Source: Oncomelania hupensis
Taxonomy: Eukaryota > Mollusca > Gastropoda > Littorinimorpha > Pomatiopsidae
Assembly: GCA_036898135.1 (NCBI GenBank)
Contig: CM072512.1
Location: 24,751,424-24,815,423, forward strand
Length of the DNA: 64,000 nt
Direction: 5' to 3'
Positions 25,563 to 35,248 of the stretch are shown one piece after another. A program made the position numbers and the translations under genes. The notes under the pieces are model-generated. The model was not told the origin of the DNA and did not search any database. It saw nothing but the letters and a program-made list of their open reading frames with translations. Every line of letters starts with the position of its first letter. The first letter of the stretch is position 1.

Positions 25563-28500
25563 TATCGCTTTTTTCTCCTAGCATATTGAGTATGGATGAT
25601 GAATCTTGATGTTGTCTTGTGCATACCCGCGAGTCTATAACTAGCAAATGTTAGTGGTGCATTAATACAACATCAACATTTATCACCTAGTACAGCTCAG
25701 AAACAAAACAAAACAAAAAGTAATCATAAGTAAAATGGGAATTTTTGTTTAAGCAGAGTATTTTATACACTGTGTCTCATAAGCAAAAGTTCCCATGCTT
25801 AGTTCTAGGCAGTGATTTTATAAAATACTTTGGTAATTGGCGCTGAGGCAGGGGAAATGGACTAACACATTTCTTTGCTTCATTGCCACTACTTTTGGTT
25901 TTCATCTGTGTTTGATGTTGTTGGTTTTGCAATGTCCTGTGTTTTATGTTTTGGATTTTTGTAGTATTTTTTCAGATGGTGCACACCTGCTTTTAACTGT
26001 GATTGGTCCATTGAGTCTTTGCAGTTGTATGGTGGTTTTATTTATTTAATGATTTACTTTCATTATTGCACATTTTAAGTGCAATTTCCTTCTTTCCTCC
26101 CTCCCTCCCCCCTCACCCCCCTCTACCTCCTCTCACTGATTGTTCAAATCACTCAAACACACTAAAAGAAATATCATCCTATAGTCAGTTGAATGTGCAA
26201 CACACAGTAATTTCATAAAATCTGACACTCTTCATTTTGCACCAGAACGATGACCTATGTAACTAACTATTTAGCACATTAAAATAATGAGTCCGAGCCT
26301 CCTGTACTCTTTCTAATACATCTGAACTTGGAATCTCTCTCTCTCTCTCTTTCTCTCCCTCCCTCTCCTTTCTTTCTTTCTTCCTTTACCACTCCCTCTC
26401 TCTCCTCTGTTTCTTTCTTCTTTTAGTTCCTTACTGCCTGTCTTACTGTTTCAAAGAAGGATGGGAAGAAAGAAGTATTTTACACAGGTATTTTGTTTGG
26501 AGTTGTCCAAAGAACATAGAATGGGGGTTGGGCAGAGATTTGGGGGTAGATTCCACTAAGCAAAATTGATGGTTTCATGACTTCAGTATGGAAGTTCATA
26601 GCTTTAGCTTACATAAGTAACCAACAGCCTTTGAGTTAGGATTCCTGTAATAAAATAAGTTGTTAAGTCTTCTATGGCTCTTTTCTCTTTGTATTTGCTG
26701 TGTGAACGGTTTGTGGTGGTATACTATAGTTAGAAGGGGGAAAAAAATCCACAATTGCATGCTGCTTTAGTTTCAGTGAATGCATGTATGTAGCTTTAGT
26801 CATAAGTTTTACGAGAAAAAATAATTTATTGGTTTTTATTTTTTAGATGTAATTTTATTTAAATTTTAATCTTTATAAGTTTGATAATTTAAATGTCTTT
26901 TGAACAATGAAGTAAGTTTCATTAAAATGTAATCAATAAAAATAAATTGGAAAAAAAAAAGAAGCTAAACATGTGTCATTTGAAAAAATAATGTTACATA
27001 TCATGGAGTTATTTAAGAATGTAAGGAAGACAGGTACAAAATGTTCTAGATACTGCACAGTATCAATTATTCATTCAATTTGATAAGAGATAATTCATAC
27101 TTTTGAATGAATATTTTAAATTACTCTTAATTACCTTTTTAACAGAGATAAATTTGAAAGTGTTCAGGTTATTTTAACAAATATATTTTAAAAGGATAAT
27201 TTTTTATAATTATTGATGAATTTAATATTTTAAAATTGATTTGCATTGGTTGACATTTGTAACACTGTTAATTTGCTAACTCATAATTTTTAACCCACAC
27301 CCCTTTTGTTTTAGGTTTATTAATTATTTTCCATTTTGACTTTACTAATTTCTTTGGGGCTTAATATAGTTAAACTGACATCAAAAGGGAGTTTTTTGGG
27401 GGGGGGCTGTTATTATAGCCAGCAGTTATAATGTTGTTTTTTGTAACATTAATTAAACCATTTTCTTGTTTAGAACTAACAAGAGTGAATTATTTCTATT
27501 CCCATTTCTAACAATAACAAATAAAGTTGACTTTGGACATTAATATTGATTATGATTACTAATTAAAATAAAAACTGCAAGTTACTTTTTTGTGTGCTTT
27601 GATAAAAGATAAAGAAAATATAATTACTAAAGAAAATAAACACATTTAAAATCAAGGCTGGATGCAAGTTTGTGTTGTGAAACTTACTTTGACTTGCATT
27701 TGTGATTATAGGAGACAATTTTGAGGGAGCGACGGGAGGAACTGGTGATGAAGAGTTCATGAGCCATAGGTAAGCAGGCAATTCACTTTCGCTAACCTCC
27801 TCTTCTTTCTCAGATCAACTTGCTCCATGTGTTCTACACAATGCTTGTGTTCCTCACTGAATGGAGGGACTCCTTTACACCATCATTATTCTAATGTCAA
27901 ATCATTGAATTATCATCTTGCGCTTGATTATTATTGTGTGAAGTTCTAAATTAGCCTTGTTTTTATAAGCTGCAAAGGTTATAAAGTAGCATGGGTTCAT
28001 CCAGGGATATGTCTTACATTGCATCTTTGTCAGTGTCATTAAGTTGGTCTATAGAGATCTTTTAACTGCATTCGCTACATTGGACGCTTTCTGCCAAATG
28101 GTCACTGGGGCTTCCTATAATGTTATTATTTGGCAATGTAGGCATTTAATATGTTTGTGTTTTGTTGATATTTTATAATGATGTTTGTATTCTATTTTGT
28201 TTTTGTTAATGGGGGTTCGATAAATTAGAGTATGGCCACAGCGTCCCCTGCGTGGGATGTCTTTATTGTAAAGTGACCAGCTGGTGGATTGCCTTCAGTG
28301 TTACCACTAGGGTTGTTTCGGAAGATCTTTTATGCGGATCATGGGCGAGTCCTCTTTCAGCGAAGTTGTGGTCTTGATTTTGTGGTCCTGATTCGGCTCT
28401 TTGCAGTCAGCTGGACCCTGTAAGCAATGAATAACTAACTGCATTCGCTAAAACTGGAGTCAGGATTTTATTGCTTTTTTTCATATGGAATGTTTATATG

Positions 28501-28990
28501 CACATGTAGATTATAGCTTCTATTGCACGTGCAAAATAATAAAATAAATTGAGAACTAGAAAGTAACAACACAATTCATTGCAATAATTACCAGTTACCA
28601 GTGTTGGAAAAGTTTTTTTTTGTTTTTTTAAATCAGATCTAAATTCTGCTTTCATAAGAACTTTATTGAAGCATGTTCCCATTTACCCTACAAATAGCCC
28701 TTTTAAATATCTGGGTTGGCTGAAATTTTTTTTTATTTTTTTTTCTCCCTATGACATGTTTCAGAATGGTCATGAAGAAAGAGGTGCACAAAAAGACCGT
28801 GCTAAAGGCAGATGGACAGGAGGAAACCACTATTCGTGAGGACAGTGTGATTCACCAGGACTCCGAACCTCCAGAGGAGCTCCGAGACTCCATGCAGCAG
28901 ATCATCAACCAGTTCATGGAGGAAAACCCTGAAGTACCAACCCTTCCCATTGAGCAGACACCAGAAGTTGACGAGGGCACCGAAGTTTAA
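533..28990 (+). CDS. Giant ankyrin-like protein, C-terminal tail (partial gene)
   Basis: Seven exons can be joined: 533-10362, 10668-11126, 13760-13882, 14541-22404, 24120-24161, 27712-27769 and 28765-28990. Splice sites are canonical and phases agree (phase 1 at five junctions, phase 2 at the last). They encode more than 6,000 residues, very rich in Glu, with Ser/Asp-rich stretches, arrays of internal repeats and no globular domain. The final exon (VMKKEVHKKTVLKADG, then a short acidic end) resembles the tail of ANK2-type ankyrins, where a basic stretch with a K-S/A-D-G-like motif precedes an acidic C-terminus. Invertebrate giant ankyrins (Drosophila Ank2-L/XL, UNC-44 AO13) carry such tails after the death domain and act at the axonal membrane and cytoskeleton. 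The ankyrin repeats, ZU5, UPA and death domains must lie upstream. A MAP1/Futsch-like protein is the main alternative. The frame is broken at five places (see findings). That this is a real gene is near certain; the family is inference. Confidence 0.6.
2230..4399 (+). repeat. Coding array of degenerate acidic repeats
   Basis: The protein repeats a module of about 26-30 residues (roughly 78-90 bp): a core like EQAAPAPETEICRVPQ followed by a variable run of Glu. More than 20 units precede the N gap at 4400. The Cys-Arg-Val-Pro core and the Ala/Pro stretch are the most conserved parts; the Glu run varies in length in whole codons. Similar cores (ETEVCTVP-like) occur more sparsely from about 1390 onward, so the array seems to have grown from an older, looser repeat. 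Confidence 0.85.
4400..4899. other. Assembly gap of 500 N
   Basis: Exactly 500 undetermined bases interrupt the acidic repeat array. A round number usually marks a gap of arbitrary size. Both flanks are Glu-rich coding sequence in the same frame as written, but the true length and frame across the gap are unknown. Confidence 0.98.
6190..6480 (+). repeat. Short RFEEQ-type coding repeat
   Basis: Tandem units of about 8-10 residues built on E-R-F-E-E-Q-R-Q, repeated more than ten times and decaying at both ends. The mix of Arg and Glu with Phe at regular spacing suggests a charged helix or coiled coil, unlike the purely acidic array upstream. Confidence 0.85.
6597..7478 (+). repeat. Tandem 441-bp (147-residue) coding duplication
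   Basis: Two adjacent in-frame copies, 6597-7037 and 7038-7478, each from FDEAFPEEE to the motif KSGY. By eye only about ten bases differ over 441, with a handful of residue changes (for example Ile/Thr, Phe/Met and Lys/Glu). The exact 441-bp period keeps the frame. Confidence 0.95.
10363..10667 (+). other. Intron of the ankyrin-like gene
   Basis: Short phase-1 intron, GTACAG donor and TCTTCAG acceptor. A+T-rich; nothing else seen. Confidence 0.85.
10668..11126 (+). CDS. Ankyrin-like gene exon with two SSYEDLY motifs
   Basis: 153 codons between a TCTTCAG acceptor and an AAG|GTGAGT donor, phase 1 at both ends, so it could be skipped without breaking the frame. The product is acidic and Ser/Pro-rich and holds the motif SSYEDLY twice, about 49 residues apart, which looks like an internal duplication or repeated short linear motif. 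Splicing to the preceding exon gives an uninterrupted frame, confirming it belongs to the same gene. Confidence 0.88.
11933..12006. repeat. (TG)n microsatellite
   Basis: Alternating TG dinucleotides interrupted by a few GTATGTGG- and GTGCG-type variants. A second short GT tract followed by a GA-rich run lies at 12228-12275. Confidence 0.95.
12300..13090 (+). repeat. Interspersed repeat rich in AAGGTCA words, copy 1
   Basis: Starts near ACTCACATGCATAGCAATG and ends near CATGTGAGTCACGCGGG plus CTTTGCCCTTCTAGTT. Related copies occur inverted at about 52366-53400 and in direct orientation, split by insertions, from about 61020 to 63920. Both ends contain the word GACTCACATGC in opposite orientation, so the element may have short terminal inverted repeats. 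No ORF is shared among the copies, so it is probably non-autonomous. Confidence 0.8.
13760..13882 (+). CDS. Small acidic exon of the ankyrin-like gene
   Basis: 41 codons with phase 1 at both ends, between a GAACAG acceptor and a GCAG|GTACAT donor. It encodes a short Ser/Glu/Asp-rich segment (core DDKLSSSSSDAAQLED). It is too short to stand out as an ORF; I infer it from the splice sites and exact frame match to both neighbours. As a symmetric cassette it is a good candidate for alternative splicing. Confidence 0.75.
13883..14540 (+). other. Intron of the ankyrin-like gene
   Basis: 658-base phase-1 intron, pyrimidine-rich in its first part, ending in CTTTTTGTAG. Nothing else recognised. Confidence 0.85.
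14541..22404 (+). CDS. Giant acidic exon B of the ankyrin-like gene
   Basis: About 7.9 kb, phase 1 at both ends. The frame shifts once by one base near 16895-16925; downstream it is open to the donor at 22405. The first part carries repeats with the core DRTEQF or ERTEEF at about 27-residue spacing (about 15240-15620). The middle is Glu-rich with SPSE/SPTP-like sites. From about 20300 there are ELSSSVES units (four) and an SSL-x-EFE-x-LE motif four times (about 20730, 20960, 21120, 21240). The end is more ordered: a segment with Trp and Tyr (PFMQWGPYTERKKVYTM, near 22255) precedes the donor. The protein is probably disordered with many Ser/Thr phosphorylation sites; the EFE-x-LE motifs could bind partners, but that is inference. 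Confidence 0.85.
22405..24119 (+). other. Intron of the ankyrin-like gene
   Basis: 1.7-kb T-rich intron, donor GGAG|GTACTT and acceptor GAACGCAG. Two AGGTCAAGG words lie near 23335-23375, perhaps a remnant of the AAGGTCA repeat family. Confidence 0.85.
24120..24161 (+). CDS. 42-nt microexon of the ankyrin-like gene
   Basis: Encodes 14 residues (ADRPEDRNLSDEDE), phase 1 at both ends, between GAACGCAG and a GAAG|GTGCCG donor. The phase match to both neighbours and the acidic composition support it. Symmetric neuronal-type microexons are often alternatively spliced; whether this one is cannot be seen here. Confidence 0.72.
24162..27711 (+). other. Long intron of the ankyrin-like gene
   Basis: 3.5 kb, strongly A+T-rich. 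It includes a TG microsatellite (about 25417-25441), a poly-T tract (about 25538-25563), pyrimidine-rich DNA at 26090-26430 and a G run near 27395. No exon or ORF could be supported. Confidence 0.85.
27712..27769 (+). CDS. 58-nt exon of the ankyrin-like gene
   Basis: Encodes about 19 residues (GDNFEGATGGTGDEEFMSH and the first two bases of Arg) between a TTATAG acceptor and an ATAG|GTAAGC donor. It enters in phase 1 and leaves in phase 2; the terminal exon completes the Arg codon, giving an open frame. Confidence 0.75.
27770..28764 (+). other. Last intron of the ankyrin-like gene
   Basis: About 1 kb, phase 2. It holds a 358-bp retroposon-like insertion (28078-28435) with target duplications; the rest is unremarkable A+T-rich DNA. 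Confidence 0.85.
28063..28450. mobile_element. Retroposon-like element with 15-bp target duplication
   Basis: A perfect 15-bp direct repeat, TAACTGCATTCGCTA, lies at 28063-28077 and 28436-28450. The 358 bp between match, in inverted orientation, a segment at about 61218-61575. Shared words include GGGGCTTCCTAT and GCGTCCCCTGCGTGGGATG. A duplication of this length fits target-primed reverse transcription, so I take it as a SINE or short LINE-derived copy. No clear Pol III boxes or A-rich tail were identified. Confidence 0.8.
28765..28990 (+). CDS. Terminal coding exon of the ankyrin-like gene
   Basis: Begins after the acceptor ATGTTTCAG and ends with a TAA at 28988-28990. It encodes 75 residues: a basic start (MVMKKEVHKKTVLKADG), an acidic middle and a helical-looking segment with SMQQIINQFMEE, ending in DEGTEV. 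The basic motif is the main reason for the ankyrin assignment, since ANK2-type tails end with comparable K-K-V / S-D-G sequences. It shows codon use and composition unlike the Glu-repeat exons. Confidence 0.85.
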
Positions 28991-30260
28991 ATACCTGGGA
29001 CATTGCAAGCTGTCAAAAATCAGACATAGACATTCTCTTGGCCCAATAATCCTTTACAAGAAGTCTTGTGTTAGGCTCCTTGAAAAGATTCTTGTGTTGC
29101 CAATTCCATTGACATTAGAAACAAGGAAGGCAGCATCTTGTCAGATAAACTTGCGAGAGTTTGAAAGAAGTCTTAGAGCAGACCATCCTTTGCTATGATG
29201 TGAAAATCAATGTAACTGAGAGAGAAGCGTGCACGTGCAGAATCTTCTGCTTAATGACTGAAATCTTTTGCAAGCTGCTGCTTTCTTTGACCTCCATGAC
29301 AAAAACCCCTTTTATATAATAGTATGTCAGTCTTAGATCTGAAATTATGTCTTTTTACGAACAAATACGCAGACAGCTGACATTTTGTACTTTCTTCATT
29401 GTGTTTAAAAAAAAAAATATTTGGATAGCATTCAACCTAATTCATTGTCATCAAAGTGGGGATTCTTCATTTTCCCCTGTGACATTTTGTGTGTGAGATC
29501 AGTAGGTAATAAAATTTCATGCAAAACATCCTTTATTCGATTTGGAAAAAAAGAAAACCCTGGCTTGGACTTGGTGATTTGTTGCTGAATTGACAAACTA
29601 GTTTACAGCGCTACACAAAACAAATTCAACAAATGTGCTTCTCCTCAAGGTGTCAGTACTGCCAGCTAGTACTCGTGTTTGTAAATGAAATATTTTGACT
29701 CGCATGAAAATATAGCTCTTTTTTCAAATTTCTCCCTAATTCTCGTAGCTTTCTTTCTCATGTAGCTTAACTTAACTGTATATTTGATAACAGCATGTTT
29801 GCTGTGAAGGATTTAATTTAAACAAAATGTTTGTGCAAGTCAGATTCTTCCCCTGCATGCCCCAAGCAGTGAAGAATTTGTCTTCCTACAAACAATCACT
29901 TGTGAATATATGCATTTCAGTGTTCTGTTGTATCTAATAGTCGTGAAAAAGAATACCTGCGACATAAATAAATTTGGATTTGTCTGGGAATAATAATTAG
30001 ATTTTTTTAAAACTAAGATGTCCTCATTAATAACTTTATAGGCTTTCGCTTCACTTGGTGTTAAATGTTTATGTGCAGTATCAAAATGGTTTCAAAAAAC
30101 AAACTTAACAAAGTTAGTGAATCACACAATCACGTTCAGCATAGCCATTTTCACTGGATATGTTTGTATTCAGCCATATATATTGCGAAGTTAACATTTC
30201 CCAACTTCCATCTTTTAAATACATTGTGTGAACTGAAATAAAGCATTTGACTGCATTTGA
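28991..30260 (+). other. Likely 3' UTR of the ankyrin-like gene
   Basis: Non-coding A+T-rich sequence after the stop codon. AATAAA signals lie at 29508-29513, 29967-29972 and 30237-30242. Which one is used cannot be told from sequence alone. Confidence 0.55.
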
Positions 30261-32455
30261 TATAAAAATAAAATTAAAAAACACGTATCCAGAAAAACAT
30301 TGTCGTGTGAATTATGTGTACGATATGTTGTGTATGCCCGAAATAGCTTCATCTGCTTCTCAGATACTGTTTGCCTATTGTCCATTGTTTTGCGATTAGC
30401 GCTTACAATATCGACTTGTGTGTGTGAAATGTAGATTGAAATGTTCAATCTGGGATTGGTACTATACTAAACTGCCTCACCCTAAAACAGTATACCCTTG
30501 TATTTTTCAACTTCATCTGTGTCGCCCGCTATAATATACTGCCAGCTAATAGTTGTCTTCAACAGTGCATTTTCGTTATAATGTGTAGTTCATATTGACA
30601 ACTTACAAGTAATTATAATACTATGTATACAGAATGGAATTTTGGATTTGTGGTTTGTAGCAAGTGTGATATGGTCCTGTTCTCTGTTTGTGCCTGCCCC
30701 AAGTACAAACACAGTTATAGGACTTGATTCATCGCACGATGCTGTCCTAGAAATTGTACATTATTACTTAAACTATTTTATTATAACAGACTTGTTATTT
30801 GGGCAATTTTTGCTCGTATGTCTTGTCTTTGGGAGAGAAAAAAACAAAACAAACTTTCGGTATTCAAGTAAACGTACATTTCATTCAAACAAAAATGGAT
30901 GTTGTACATCATACATCATTTTAATTCAAATTGTCATCTGGATACATGCATTTGCATCATACTTGTATAGTATCTGGAGGAAAAAATTCATCATGATCAA
31001 CGTTGCTTTATTTGACAGATATATCTTTTTCTTGCTTGTCACCCTTTTTCGCCGCCTTCTTTCTTCACAAATGGCTTTGATGAAAAAAAATTACCAATTA
31101 CACAATAACCTTGTCTGTGTGTATTAGCTCTCTTGTCTTCTGTGCATTACTGTTCCATGAGTCAAGCGTCGCCATGTTGTTGAATATTCATGTCATTATT
31201 CAAGCAGGTGTTGGATCTCAGACTTTAGTTAGAACTGGTCTGAGACAAAACAGTCATGTTTGTCCTTTGGCCCTTTTCGCTTTGCTGTTTGAGAAACTAC
31301 ACTATACGGTCGTCTCATCTTTTATAGCTTCCTTTATTTTGATAACTGCTTAGTGTCAGAATGAGATCATAATTGCGTATATGTTGATTTATTTTTCTTT
31401 GTCTGAATAAATTTGCTTTGGTACACATTACATCTACGTTTTGAGTTTGAAATGTGAAAAGTAAATGTGAATCTCTTCTTGTACTTTTTCTTCTTTGATG
31501 ATTGTGTATGCCTGCTGTTTGTCTGTGTAGTCTGCACTCACTGAAATCTCTCTATCTAATGGAGATTATAAACATACAAAATCAAAACAAAAGAAAACCA
31601 AAGGTACTATTATAACAACAGTACAATAACACATAAAGAATAACTGCCACGAACAGAGCTATATTTCTCAACATTTTTTTTTTAATCAGGAAAAGTTGGA
31701 CCTGACCTTTTTGGGAACAATTACACCACAGGGGAGACAATTTGTGTAGAACACATGACATAGGTTTCTTGCTTAAAGAGACAGGACTGGGGTTTACTGA
31801 CAGCCCCCTAGACATAATTCCTATTAGTTGCTGTCCTCTGGGGAGTGAGGGAATGATAGAACAAAACATTGTAAACAAAACATTACATTACAGGTTTTAA
31901 AACATTCATTTTGAGTTGGCGCAACTTGAACAAAGGTATGGGGGAAAAAAAAAGATGACTAAGAGTGCCTCTCCATTTGCCAAATAGAGTGAACCGCTCT
32001 CTTCTCTCTCTCTCTGTCTCTTTGTAAAAAATAGTGTGTGTCCTTCCCATTTCCCCCATTTAGGAAGAAAAAAAGTGTGCGTTATAAAACAAAGACTGAA
32101 AGAGGAAAAGGGAAAAGAAACAGAACAAACTGTTTTGAAAAACAAATTTTAAAAAATAACCTGTTCATAGCTTTTTACTCCATTATTATTCAATAAATAA
32201 GCACTTAAATATTCATAATTTCACACAAGCTGACACAGATTACGTTAATTCTTCTTTCATATCAGTATAATTTTTTAACACATATAAATCAAGACAAAGA
32301 AAATAAGCAACCAAGTTATAAGAGATCCAGTCACAACTAATTTTGAAAATGCATACCAAATGCCCATCAAAATGATTCCAACATAACAAAAGCACCCTTT
32401 CTTTCATCAGTTACAGTATACTATAATACAAATTAAACTACAGTATCCTATTCTA
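30261..32455. other. Intergenic region between the ankyrin-like gene and FAM241B
   Basis: A+T-rich. A 161-codon ORF at 30642-31127 is hydrophobic with no recognisable domain and is probably chance. A further AATAAA lies at 31406-31411. No repeat family was recognised until the LINE fragment at 32456. Confidence 0.6.
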
Positions 32456-32925
32456 CCCTGGCCCTGTAACACGAAGGTCCTTGGGGCGCCAAAGATGATC
32501 ATTTAACCAGCGTACTCCATCTTTCTCTGTCCTCAGCAACCCTCATGGCTTCACTTAGTGTCAAGCCAGTCCATTCTCAAATGTTGTCCTCCCACCTCTT
32601 TTTCTGTCTCTATCTTTTTCTGCCTCATTGCACCATGCCTTACAGGATGGTCTTTGCATGGCCTGATGCTCTGGTGACGTGGCAATACCTTCAGAGTTTC
32701 CGTTTCTTCACCACTGTCAGCAGGTCATCGTGATGTCAAATGGCTTGTGTGATGGTCTGTCAGACTTCATTGTTGGTGATGTGCTGGGTATAGGAAACGC
32801 CCAGAAGTCTTCCGTAGCATCTCACCTCCGTGCTTTGTATTCTTCGTTGTAGATCTGCTGTGAAGGTGCATGTTTCGCAAGCGTATAGGAAGATGGAGAT
32901 GACAAGATAGCGCCGCAGCCTATCC
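32456..32925 (-). mobile_element. Truncated LINE copy (3' end), minus strand
   Basis: Matches, in inverted orientation, the last about 460 bases of the full-length LINE at 57452-60807. The GGATA tail is degenerate (TATCCTATTC). 5'-truncated and mutated; it lies in the presumed 3' flank or UTR of FAM241B on the same strand. Confidence 0.85.
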
Positions 32926-33094
32926 TACACTATACTCATACTGTAAATGAAATAAAATAAATACATGCATGCCCACACATATCACATGCAATCACTCGCA
33001 AACACCCAACATTCTAAATTATATGATTATGTCCCACAATCGTCTTCAAATGTCACTATCACATGGCATTTTACATACATAATTCAAAACAAGA

Positions 33095-34099
33095 CTATGA
33101 CCTTCCTAACCTGTGTCCACCCCCACTCCCTCCAAACCCATCACCCCCTCCACCTCCACCTCCATCTCCTCTAGGCTGATTTCCTCTAGCAGCACCTGCT
33201 GCAGGTTGGGTCCATCCCCCAAATGGATTTCCCCCAGGCTGACTGACTTTGGAAACAATAAACAGCAGTCCAGCAAATATCAGTCCTGGCAGTCCAAAGA
33301 ATATGCCAGCCAACAGAAAACCAACAGACACAATGGGTTCAATGGTCCACTGTGCTATGTTGAAGCGTGGGATACCCAACGCGAGAAGTCGCTGGTTCAA
33401 GGACTCGAACACGGACACCTGCTGCCCGCCCATGTACATGCCTTGCCCTTGCTGCATGTTCTGCCCATAGTCCACATGCTGCACATGGCCCTGTAACCAG
33501 ACAAGGGGTTGTTGACAAATACCTGGTAAAAATCACATAATAATATGAATATTTTTATACTGCTCAAATCATGATATAATTATTAGAATTTAAATGAAAA
33601 CAGATCTTTCTGCTGTTAAATAAAATGTGATCTTCACTGGCATCAGCCATATACAGGTTGCTGGGATTACTGTTTTTAGAACTGAAAATTGTCTTTACGC
33701 TAGCCTTAGCTGTATGTAATTGTAATATAATGTGTATTGAAATAATCAGCCTTGTTTGAAAGCAAATCAACAGACAACACTCAACATCCGTACCCTCCCC
33801 ACCAACCCAACATGGCAACGAATACTTCAGGGAGGGAGAGACAGAGAAAGAACCAATGATCAAAACCTTTTTATCTTAAAAGAATACATTTAACTAGTTT
33901 AAGCTGTAAGTGTAACTGTAGGCGTAGGTAAAGTAATAAATACATTTTTTTTTTTTAAAGTAAAACAAACCATAGGCTGACGTGGTCCATTTCCACTTCC
34001 ACTTCTGTTGTTTGCAGCCTGTGCGCGTGGATCATCATCAGGGACAATGTCCCCATTGCTTAGAATTTTAACCATTTTGTTCAAAATGTTGTCGTCCAC
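33095..34099 (-). CDS. FAM241B: FAM241B-like small membrane protein
   Basis: Two coding exons on the minus strand: 34099-33971 (43 codons) and 33490-33095 (132 codons with stop), joined in phase 0 by a GTTTGT donor and GGTTACAG acceptor, giving 174 residues. The N-terminal motif MVKILSNGDIVPDDDPR closely matches the start of vertebrate FAM241B (C10orf35), and the region around residues 73-84 (SLNQRLLALGIP) fits the FAM241/DUF4605 domain. A hydrophobic segment at about 96-124 is the single predicted membrane span. Unlike the vertebrate protein, which ends soon after the span, this one continues for about 50 residues rich in Gly, including an eight-Gly run. The Met eight residues before MVKIL may be the start; MVKIL itself is the alternative. 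Function of the family is poorly known (endolysosomal roles have been proposed), so no activity is assigned. Confidence 0.9.
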
Positions 34100-34828
34100 A
34101 TTGATGTAACACTAGATTTAATTTTATAAAATCATATTTTGACGTTACGTCTTCCAAAGGGACTCAATTGCAAGCGGAAGTAAGCCTAGGCTAAAGCTTG
34201 TGTGATTTCTCTCTATAAAAGATTTTCTGGACGATCGGCGAATAGGTAAAATGCTTGAAAGAAAAAAAAAGGGGTTTGTTGGTACAATATAAATCGACAG
34301 CATTTTATTATGATGCAGAATGCAAACAAAGCATCATTCGTAGTGGTAATTTAAGATGAAGACGTGCATTTTCAGGTAACGGCGAGAAACTCTGAAACAG
34401 TGACAACACAGTAATCAGTAACAGCACAAACAACAGAGTGTCAACACGAAGTTACTTAGTTAGTAACTTGAATAACTTAAAAAGTTACATGCAGATATAC
34501 TCCCCTCATCCTTGTAACAGCTCCAAAGTAATTTGCCATTTAATTTTTTTTCTTCAGCTCTTTACATTCTATTAACGGAAAGAAGGCCATAATTATAATA
34601 TACATGAACACTCACATTGCAGACCTTCTTTCCGTAGGAAATATATGTAACTATAATGATATCGAGGGGAGTATATCTGGATATTGTCAAAAAAGTTTAC
34701 AAGGAACTGCCCTAGGCACTTGCTTTTTGTCAAAGGTACTGTGTACAGTTTTTAGTTCTTAGTTTATGTTACTTTTACTACTACTGAAATGTCGTTACGT
34801 TTTAAACAGATAATTCATTAATTGTACT

Positions 34829-34869
<41 letters not shown>

Positions 34870-35248
34870 TAAATAATGTATATTTAATAGGCCTATAGCG
34901 CTTTTTCATATTAATGCTCAACGCGCTTTACAATAACAGCCATTTACACAAACATGCTACACATAGAAAGCACAATATTTAAAAACAACATCAGCAAACA
35001 AGCAAAGCATACCAAGCAAGACCTCAACAACATAGCCATACATACAAAGCGCGAAAGGATATACAAGCACACAGTTAAACCATGGCAATACAAACAACAG
35101 GGTCATAGAGACAAAAACACTAAACATACAAGCAAATCATAGTACAACATAATCAGAGCAAGACAATTAAACAACATTAACAATTAAACCATACAAACAT
35201 TTATCTAGTAGTAGTATCAACGGTTCTTGGGATTTATCTGTGCCAGCC
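34100..35248. promoter_or_regulatory. Divergent intergenic region of FAM241B and BRAT1
   Basis: 1.15 kb between two head-to-head genes, so it must hold both promoters unless non-coding first exons lie elsewhere. The BRAT1-proximal part (about 34838-35190) is an AAT microsatellite plus an interspersed repeat. The FAM241B-proximal part looks single-copy. No TATA box or clear motif cluster was identified. Confidence 0.5.
34838..35190. repeat. AAT microsatellite and interspersed repeat, copy 1
   Basis: An (AAT)n run is followed by about 300 bases that recur in the same orientation at about 51196-51480, sharing GCGCTTTACAAT, ACACATAGAAAGCAC and AACAAGCAAAGCATACC. Non-coding, short and with a microsatellite at one end, so probably a SINE or a LINE tail. 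Confidence 0.8.

Noticed and set aside
30642..31127. 161-residue hydrophobic ORF between genes
   Set aside because: A+T-rich composition, no recognisable domain, no splice or context support.
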